From: Bifidobacteriaceae bacterium
GTDB taxonomy: Bacteria; Actinomycetota; Actinomycetes; Actinomycetales; WQXJ01
Assembly: GCA_031278665.1 (NCBI GenBank)
Contig: JAITKC010000108.1
Coordinates: 1-8,323 of the forward strand
DNA length: 8,323 nucleotides
Direction of reading: 5' to 3'
The position numbers and the translations under genes are program-made. This document shows, piece by piece, positions 1 to 5,372 of this stretch (position 1 is the stretch's first letter; every line of letters starts with the position of its first letter). Below the pieces are notes generated by a model. It had not been told where the DNA came from. It ran no database searches and worked only from the letters and a program-made list of their open reading frames with translations.

Positions 1-301
1 AACCGCCGAAGCCGACCACGGCATCGGGCTCGAATTCGGCCAAAAACAAGCGCAACGTCCTGACCGCTTGACGCCACAGAAGCGGGAAGCGCAGGGCGTA
101 GGCGCCCGGCCGGCGCGGCAGCGGCGCCTTCGGGATCACCAGCAGATCCAAACCGGCCGCCGGCGCCAAACCGGCCTCGATTCCCTCGGCCGTGCCGACG
201 GCCCGCAGTTCGACGTCGCGCCGGCGGCGCAACTCCCGGGCGGTCGCCAACAGCGGGCCGACATGGCCGAAAGTGCCGCCCCCGGCCAGCACCAGCCTCA
301 T
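1..301 (-). CDS. murG: MurG, UDP-GlcNAc:lipid I N-acetylglucosaminyltransferase (N-terminal 100 residues, runs off left edge)
   Basis: MurG adds GlcNAc from UDP-GlcNAc to lipid I at the inner face of the membrane, giving lipid II. Only the first 100 codons are present, about a quarter of the usual ~360-400 residues. What is visible is the start of the N-terminal Rossmann-like (GT-B) domain. It has a first strand MRLVLAGGG, a glycine loop GGGTFGHVGP at residues 7-16 with the conserved His at 13, then VGTAEGIEAGLAPAAG at about 36-51 and IPKAPLPRRP at about 56-65. The fragment ends in VVGFGG at 95-100, the beginning of the second conserved glycine loop. The ATG at 301 overlaps the ftsW stop as ATGA, and a GAGG lies 7 nt upstream, so the start is well supported. 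Phe11 sits where Gly or Ala is usual. The UDP-GlcNAc-binding C-terminal domain lies outside the window. Confidence 0.95.
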   Translation of the reverse strand, partial: MRLVLAGGGTFGHVGPLLATARELRRRRDVELRAVGTAEGIEAGLAPAAGLDLLVIPKAPLPRRPGAYALRFPLLWRQAVRTLRLFLAEFEPDAVVGFGG

Positions 302-1515
302 CGCTCGCCCTCGCCCAGGCCCGCCCAGGCGGCCGGACGCCCGGCGCCGGTGACCGCCGCCACCCGGCTGGCCCGCCTCGAGCGGACGCTCAGGGCGGCT
401 TTGACCTCGGGGTCGGTCCGCATCAGCCCGAAGACCACACCGATCGCGGCCAAACAGCTAATCAGGGCCGAGCCGCCGGCTGAGACAAAGGGCAGCGGCA
501 CGCCGATGACCGGCAGCCTTTTGATGACCATGCCGATGTTGATCAGGGCCTGTCCCTCGATCCAACAGCCGATGGCGCCGACGGCGACTTGGACCGGCCG
601 GCTCGGGTGAAGGCGCACCACCTGGAACAACCCGAAGCCCAGCACGCCGAACAGCACCAGCACGGTCAGCGAGCCGACCAGCCCCATCTCTTCGCCGATT
701 ATGGCGAAGATGAAATCGGATTCGGCCTGGGAGAGATAGGACCATTTGCCGCGCGAGGCGCCCAGGCCGGTGCCGAACCAGCCGCCGGAGGCCAGCGAGT
801 ACTCGGCTTGCCGGGTCTGCCAGCACAAATCCGGCAGTTCGTCGCAGGCCTTCGGATTGAAGGCGACAATGAAGCGGTAGACCCGGTGCGGGGCGATGAC
901 CACGACGGCGTAGCCCGCCGCCAGAAAGACGCCGAAGATGACCGCCAGTTTCGAGACGGGCACGCCGGCCAGCATCAAGGCGCCGAACGACATCAGACCG
1001 ATCACCAGGGCGTTGCCGGCGTCGGCCGCCACCAGCCCGACGGCCAGGCCGATCCCGATCAAGGCCGGCAGGGCCAAGTCGGCCCATTTGGTCAGGGCCT
1101 CGCGTTTATACGCCAACACCGACCCGAGCCACAACGCCATGCCGAATTTGACGAACTCGGACGGCTGGACGGAGGTGAAACCGAGGTCCAGCCAGTTACA
1201 TTGGCCGTTGATACATTTCGCCAGCGGGCTGAACACCACCAGGGCTTGCAGGACCAGCGTGGCCGCCAGCGCCGACCAGGCGACCAGCCGCCCGAGCAGC
1301 CGGTGGGTGTGCGCCAGCGCCGCCCCGACCACAATTCCGATCAGCGCGTAGGCGGTTTGCTCGAGTCCGGCCTGGTAGGGGCTCTCGCCCTCGGACAGAG
1401 CCGAAATAGTGTGCGCCGACATGGTCATGAACAGACCCAACACGGTCAGCAGGGCGACGGCGGTCAAGATCATCAGATGGGCTGTGCGCAGCCCGTGGAG
1501 GCGCTCAGGAGCCAT
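298..1515 (-). CDS. ftsW: FtsW, septal SEDS-family peptidoglycan glycosyltransferase
   Basis: FtsW is the SEDS-family polymerase that makes septal glycan strands from lipid II, working with the FtsI transpeptidase encoded upstream. The 405-residue protein shows about ten hydrophobic segments (roughly 13-33, 51-69, 77-96, 119-135, 148-163, 166-184, 188-208, 270-297, 308-330, 343-365). The large outer loop at about 209-269 is typical of SEDS proteins. Family motifs seen are NWLDLGFTSVQPSEF at 107-121, GGWFGTGLGASRGKW at 244-258, ESDFIFAIIGEEMG at 265-278 and LPVIGVPLPFVSAGGSALI at 334-352. Asp267 matches the catalytic aspartate of the family. The basic tail (about 366-405) should be cytoplasmic. 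The ATG at 1515 overlaps murD by 11 bp; its Shine-Dalgarno sequence is weak (GGCGGG). FtsW rather than RodA is inferred from the position between murD and murG. Oddities are four cysteines in outer loops (101, 106, 224, 231) and ADAGNA at 164-169 where PDLGTA is common. Confidence 0.96.
   Translation of the reverse strand: MAPERLHGLRTAHLMILTAVALLTVLGLFMTMSAHTISALSEGESPYQAGLEQTAYALIGIVVGAALAHTHRLLGRLVAWSALAATLVLQALVVFSPLAKCINGQCNWLDLGFTSVQPSEFVKFGMALWLGSVLAYKREALTKWADLALPALIGIGLAVGLVAADAGNALVIGLMSFGALMLAGVPVSKLAVIFGVFLAAGYAVVVIAPHRVYRFIVAFNPKACDELPDLCWQTRQAEYSLASGGWFGTGLGASRGKWSYLSQAESDFIFAIIGEEMGLVGSLTVLVLFGVLGFGLFQVVRLHPSRPVQVAVGAIGCWIEGQALINIGMVIKRLPVIGVPLPFVSAGGSALISCLAAIGVVFGLMRTDPEVKAALSVRSRRASRVAAVTGAGRPAAWAGLGEGER
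309..312 (-). promoter_or_regulatory. Probable ribosome binding site of murG
   Basis: On the minus strand this reads GAGG, 7 nt before the murG ATG at 301. It lies inside the last codons of ftsW. Good spacing and the ATGA stop/start overlap support this start and translational coupling to ftsW. Confidence 0.55.
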
Positions 1516-2890
1516 GTTCGCCCGCCAATTCGGCCACCGCGGCGGCGAATCGCCGACCGCGTTCGGCGTAGGACTCGAATTGGTCCATCGAGGCGCTGGC
1601 CGGCGCCAGCAGCACCACGTCGCCGGGCGCGGCCAGCGAGCGGGCGGCCGCCACCGCCCGCGCCATCACCGCCGGACCGGGCGCCACCGCGACCACCGGG
1701 ACGCCGGGGGCTTTGGCGGCCAGAGCCTCGGCCAGCCGGCCCGGGTCCAGTCCAATCAGCACCGCCGCCTTGAGGCGGTCGGCCCGCGCCGCCACCAGCG
1801 ACTCGAAACGGGCGCCTTTGGCCAGCCCGCCGGCGATCCAGACGACCGAACCGGGCGCGAACGCGCCCAGCGCGGCCGCCGCCGCATGCGCGTTAGTGGC
1901 TTTGGAGTCGTCGACGAAACGCACGCCGCCAACCGTCCCGACTTCCGCCAGGCGGTGTCCGCCCAGTTCGAAGCCGCGCAGCGCCGCCCCGATCGCGGCC
2001 GGTTCGGTCCCATAGGCCAACGCCAAGGCGGCGGCGGCGAGGGCGTCGGCGGCCAGATGCGGCGCCAGGCGGCCGTCCGCCCCGGCCAGGTGGGCCAGGT
2101 CGTCGAACGAGGCGACGGCCTCGGCGTGGCGCCGCCGGCGCTTCGAGAAGGCGCGGTCCACTAACAAGCCGTCGACCACGCCAAGCTGGCCCAGACGCGG
2201 CGCCCGCAGAACGAAACCGACCGACCGGGCGCCCCCGTCGGCATCGGCGGCCCGGGCCAAGGCGACGGCGCCCAGATCTTCGGCGTTGTGCACCAAAGCG
2301 TCCTGGACGCCGCGGAAAATCCGGCCTTTGGCGGCCAGATAGGCCTCATAGGAGCCGTGCCAGTCGAGGTGGTCGGGGGCGACGTTGAGCAACGCCGCCG
2401 CCAGCGGACGAATCGAGTAGGTGTGAGCCAACTGGAACGACGACAGCTCGACCGCGAAAACTTCGGTCTCCGGTTTGAGCACGGCGCCGACCAGCGGGTC
2501 GCCGACGTTGCCGACCACTTGCGCGCGCGCCCCCCCGGCCGTCAGCATCGCCCCGAGCATCGAGACGGTGGTGGTCTTGCCGTTGGTTCCGGTCAGCGCC
2601 AGCCACTGCGCCGCCGGATTGGCCCGCAGCTGCCAGGCCAGCTCGACCTCCGACCAGATTGGCACGGCGGCCGCGCGGGCGGCCCGCAGCAGCGGCGATT
2701 CCGGCGGCCAGCCGGGCGAGACGACCAGCAGGTCGAGCGCCGCCAGGTCGACTTCGGCCGGACGGGACGCCGCCTCGACGACGTCGTCGATCAGCGTCAA
2801 CCGGGCGCCGGTCGGCTCCAGCGCCCGGGCCGCCGCCCGTCCCGACAGGCCCAGGCCGGCCACGGCCACCCGGCGGCCTTCGAAGTTCAT
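1505..2890 (-). CDS. murD: MurD, UDP-N-acetylmuramoyl-L-alanine--D-glutamate ligase
   Basis: MurD is a cytoplasmic ATP-dependent ligase that adds D-glutamate to UDP-MurNAc-L-Ala. The protein has 461 residues, normal for the family. The N-terminal UDP-binding domain begins RVAVAGLGLSGRAAARAL (7-24). The central ATPase domain has the P-loop TGTNGKTTT at 100-108 (Lys105), VELSSFQL at 147-154, and DHLDWHGSYEAYLAAK at 173-188, whose Lys188 matches the carbamylated lysine of MurD. The C-terminal domain has GGHRLAEV (His312, Arg313), DDSKATNAHAA at 327-337, WIAGGLAKGA and the signature APASASMDQFESYAERGRRF at 429-448. The ATG at 2890 overlaps the mraY stop as ATGA. An in-frame ATG at 2905 would add only five residues and is less likely. 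The HNxxN motif of many MurD proteins reads HLAAD at 278-282. It overlaps ftsW by 11 bp. Confidence 0.97.
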   Translation of the reverse strand: MNFEGRRVAVAGLGLSGRAAARALEPTGARLTLIDDVVEAASRPAEVDLAALDLLVVSPGWPPESPLLRAARAAAVPIWSEVELAWQLRANPAAQWLALTGTNGKTTTVSMLGAMLTAGGARAQVVGNVGDPLVGAVLKPETEVFAVELSSFQLAHTYSIRPLAAALLNVAPDHLDWHGSYEAYLAAKGRIFRGVQDALVHNAEDLGAVALARAADADGGARSVGFVLRAPRLGQLGVVDGLLVDRAFSKRRRRHAEAVASFDDLAHLAGADGRLAPHLAADALAAAALALAYGTEPAAIGAALRGFELGGHRLAEVGTVGGVRFVDDSKATNAHAAAAALGAFAPGSVVWIAGGLAKGARFESLVAARADRLKAAVLIGLDPGRLAEALAAKAPGVPVVAVAPGPAVMARAVAAARSLAAPGDVVLLAPASASMDQFESYAERGRRFAAAVAELAGEHGS

Positions 2891-3972
2891 CGCGCCACCA
2901 CCCATTCGGCGTAGAACAACCCCAGGCCGACGGCCACGAACAGGGCGGAGATCAGCCAGAAACGGATCACGATGGTGACTTCGCCCCAGCCCGAAAGCTC
3001 GAAATGGTGGTGCAGCGGTGCCATTTTGAAGACCCGTTTGCCGCCCGACAGTTTGAACCAGCCGATCTGGATTATGTCGCTGGCGGCGGTCAACACGAAC
3101 AGGCCGCCGATTATCGCGGCCAGAATCTCGGTCCGGGTGACGATCGACAAACCGGCGAACGCGCCGCCCAGGGCGAGCGCGCCGGTGTCGCCCATGAAAA
3201 TGGCGGCCGGGTGGACGTTCCACCACAAGAACCCGAGGCAGGCCCCGGTTATCGCGGCGGCGACCATCGCCACGTCGAGCGGATCGCGCATGACATAGCA
3301 GTGGGTGAGCGAATCCGACTCGCCGCAAAGGTTGGCGATACCCCAAAGCGCCACGATGATGTAGGCGCCGAAGACCATCGCCGAGGCGCCGGTCGCCAAC
3401 CCGTCCAGGCCGTCCGTCAAGTTGACGGCGTTAGTCCAGGCGGTGATCAGGAAATTGGCCCAAACCACGAATAGCGCGATGCCGAGCCCGCGGCCGGCGA
3501 AAGCCAGGTCGACCGAGGTGTCGCGCAGAAAGGAGATCCGAAACGAGGCCGGCGTCCAGCCGTCCTGGTTCGGGAAGCCGATCGCCAACAGGGCGAAGGA
3601 GATCCCGACCGCGCCCTGGCCGGCGATTTTCCAGACCGGCCGGAGCCCAAGCGAGCGCTGGCGGGAGATTTTGATCAGATCGTCGGTGAAGCCGACCAGG
3701 CCCATCCCCACAAATAGCAATAAGACCAACAGCCCGGCCGGGCGCGGGACGCGGGCCAGGATCAGATCGGCGATCAGATAGGCGGCCACCGCCGCCAGGA
3801 TGATGACCACCCCGCCCATTGTCGGCGTGCCCCGCTTGATGTAATGGGCGGTCGGGCCGTCCTGCCGGACGAACTGCCCAAAAGACCGCTTGACCAGGAA
3901 ACGGACAAATAAGGGCGTGCCGAACAGCGCCATCACCAAGGCCAGCGCGAAAGAGTAAAGGATGTTCAGCAT
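2887..3972 (-). CDS. mraY: MraY, phospho-N-acetylmuramoyl-pentapeptide transferase
   Basis: MraY is the integral membrane enzyme that transfers phospho-MurNAc-pentapeptide from UDP to undecaprenyl phosphate, giving lipid I. The 361-residue protein has the family's usual length and about ten hydrophobic helices, with both ends outside. Active-site motifs on the cytoplasmic face are all present: KRGTPTMGG (47-54), FTDDLIK with Asp97-Asp98, NAVNLTDGLDGLATG (181-195, with Asn184, Asp187 and Asp190), FMGDTGALALGG with Asp262, and APLHHHFE with the His triad 321-323. The ATG at 3972 gives the usual short start before helix 1 and overlaps murF by 7 bp; a GGGGA lies just upstream. An in-frame ATG at 4005 would add an 11-residue hydrophilic extension inside murF and is unlikely. 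Two cysteines (216, 225) lie in the outer loop after helix 6, and helix 9 reads LTAASDI where VETLSVI-like sequence is common. Confidence 0.97.
   Translation of the reverse strand: MLNILYSFALALVMALFGTPLFVRFLVKRSFGQFVRQDGPTAHYIKRGTPTMGGVVIILAAVAAYLIADLILARVPRPAGLLVLLLFVGMGLVGFTDDLIKISRQRSLGLRPVWKIAGQGAVGISFALLAIGFPNQDGWTPASFRISFLRDTSVDLAFAGRGLGIALFVVWANFLITAWTNAVNLTDGLDGLATGASAMVFGAYIIVALWGIANLCGESDSLTHCYVMRDPLDVAMVAAAITGACLGFLWWNVHPAAIFMGDTGALALGGAFAGLSIVTRTEILAAIIGGLFVLTAASDIIQIGWFKLSGGKRVFKMAPLHHHFELSGWGEVTIVIRFWLISALFVAVGLGLFYAEWVVAR
2895..2903 (-). promoter_or_regulatory. Probable ribosome binding site of murD
   Basis: The minus strand reads GGGTGGTGG, ending 4 nt before the ATG at 2890 and inside the last codons of mraY. 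It overlaps the alternative ATG at 2905, which helps favour the 2890 start. The match to the anti-Shine-Dalgarno sequence is only moderate. Confidence 0.4.
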
Positions 3973-5372
3973 TGGTCCCCGATCAGCGAGTCGGCCACCT
4001 TCCACAACTCGGTTCCGTTGGAGCCCTTGACCAGGATGAAGTCCTGTTTGTCGGTGGTCGAACGCAAGTGGTCGGCCAGGCCTTCGGCCCCCGGCCAGAA
4101 CTCGACGGCCGCCGCCGGCACCCCGGCCGTCGCCGCGCCCGTGGCGATGCCGCGGGCGCCCGCGCCGACCACGACCAGCCGTTCAATACCTTGCCGGGCC
4201 GCCAGCCGCCCGACCCGCTCGTGTTCGCCTTGTGACTCCCCGCCCAGTTCGCGCATCTCGCCGAGGACGGCGACGACCCGGCGGCGCGATCGCTTGGCCA
4301 GCCGCGCCGCCGTGCCGATGGCGGCCGCCATCGACTCCGGGTTGGCGTTATACGAGTCGTCGAGCAACAGCGCGCCGCCCGGCAGGTCGCGCAGCGCCAT
4401 CCGATGCGGACTGGCCGGCCCGGCCCCCTCCAGGGCCTCGGCGGCGTCGAAAAGCGAGACGCCGGCGGCGATCGCCGCCGCCATCGCCGCCACCACGTTG
4501 ATCGCCATGTGGCGTCCGACCAGCGCGGTGTGGACATGGGTGACAAGACCGGCGTCTTGGTCGGCGACGGTCAGCCGCAGCCGGCCGTCCGGCCCCAGCC
4601 CGGGCCGCGTGCCGCGAATCCGCGCCATGTCGTCGAAGCCGAAGGTCACCAGTTTCTCCGGCGCGCCGAAGGCCATCGCCCGGACCAGCGGATCGTCCAT
4701 GTTGAGCACCGCCGTGCCCTGCGGCGTCAAACCGGCCAGCAGTTCGGACTTGGCCCGGGCGATCGCCTTGCGCGAGCCGAACTCGCCGATGTGGGCTTTG
4801 CCGACGCCGAGGACCAGGCCGATGTCGGGCGGGGCGATTCGGGTCAGGCGCGAGATCTCGCCCTCGTGGTTGGCGCCCATTTCGACGATCACAAAGGCGG
4901 TGTCGCGGTCCGCCCGCACGACGGTCAACGGCACGCCGATGCGGTTGTTGAACGACGCCTCGGCCGCAACCGTCGGGCCGATCTGGGCGGTGATGCGGGC
5001 GAGCAGGTCTTTGGTGGTGGTTTTGCCGACCGAACCGGTCAAGCCGATGACTTTGAGGTCGCCGGCGGCCACGCGGGCGCGCCGGAGCGCCAATTCGGCC
5101 AGATGGCCGAGGGCGGCCACCGGGTCGTCGACCCAGGCGATCGGGCCGGGCATCGGCCGGCCGACCACCGCCAGCGGCGAGCCCTTGGCGACGGCCTCGG
5201 CCACGAAGTCGCTGCCGTCGACCCGCCGTCCCGGCAACGCCACAAAGACTTTGCCGGGCCCGGCGGCGCGCGAGTCGATCACTACGTCGGTCAGCACGGC
5301 ATCCCGAACAACCTCGGGACCAAGCTCGGCCCCGATCGCGGTGGCCAAGCCGACGGGATTCCACGGGATCAT
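3966..5372 (-). CDS. murF: MurF, UDP-N-acetylmuramoyl-tripeptide--D-alanyl-D-alanine ligase
   Basis: MurF is a cytoplasmic ATP-dependent ligase that adds the D-Ala-D-Ala dipeptide to the UDP-MurNAc-tripeptide made by MurE, completing the pentapeptide used by MraY. The protein has 468 residues, a normal length. The N-terminal UDP-binding domain contains VIDSRAAGPGKVFVALPG (31-48). The ATPase domain has the P-loop TGSVGKTTTKDLLA at 112-125 (Lys117), ASFNNRIGVPLTVV (139-152), EMGANHEGEI (164-173) and GKAHIGEFGS (191-200). The C-terminal domain has LLLDDSYNANPESM (335-348) and ends ILVKGSNGTELWKVADSL. The P-loop with TKDL and the NNxxGVPLT motif separate it from MurE and MurD. The ATG at 5372 overlaps the murE stop as ATGA and has a GGAAGG six nt upstream. 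The frame stays open far upstream through murE, but that part is not coding. In the C-terminal motif, Asn452 replaces the usual Arg of GSR. Confidence 0.97.
   Translation of the reverse strand: MIPWNPVGLATAIGAELGPEVVRDAVLTDVVIDSRAAGPGKVFVALPGRRVDGSDFVAEAVAKGSPLAVVGRPMPGPIAWVDDPVAALGHLAELALRRARVAAGDLKVIGLTGSVGKTTTKDLLARITAQIGPTVAAEASFNNRIGVPLTVVRADRDTAFVIVEMGANHEGEISRLTRIAPPDIGLVLGVGKAHIGEFGSRKAIARAKSELLAGLTPQGTAVLNMDDPLVRAMAFGAPEKLVTFGFDDMARIRGTRPGLGPDGRLRLTVADQDAGLVTHVHTALVGRHMAINVVAAMAAAIAAGVSLFDAAEALEGAGPASPHRMALRDLPGGALLLDDSYNANPESMAAAIGTAARLAKRSRRRVVAVLGEMRELGGESQGEHERVGRLAARQGIERLVVVGAGARGIATGAATAGVPAAAVEFWPGAEGLADHLRSTTDKQDFILVKGSNGTELWKVADSLIGDQC

Noticed and set aside
589..1773. A 394-codon plus-strand open frame opposite ftsW and the end of murD
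   Set aside because: It is rich in Gln, Arg and Gly, as expected from reading FtsW codons backwards, and has no domain or ribosome binding site.
2891..3346. Upstream extension of the murD frame into mraY
   Set aside because: The extension is a shadow of mraY. MurD begins normally at the ATG at 2890, which overlaps the mraY stop.
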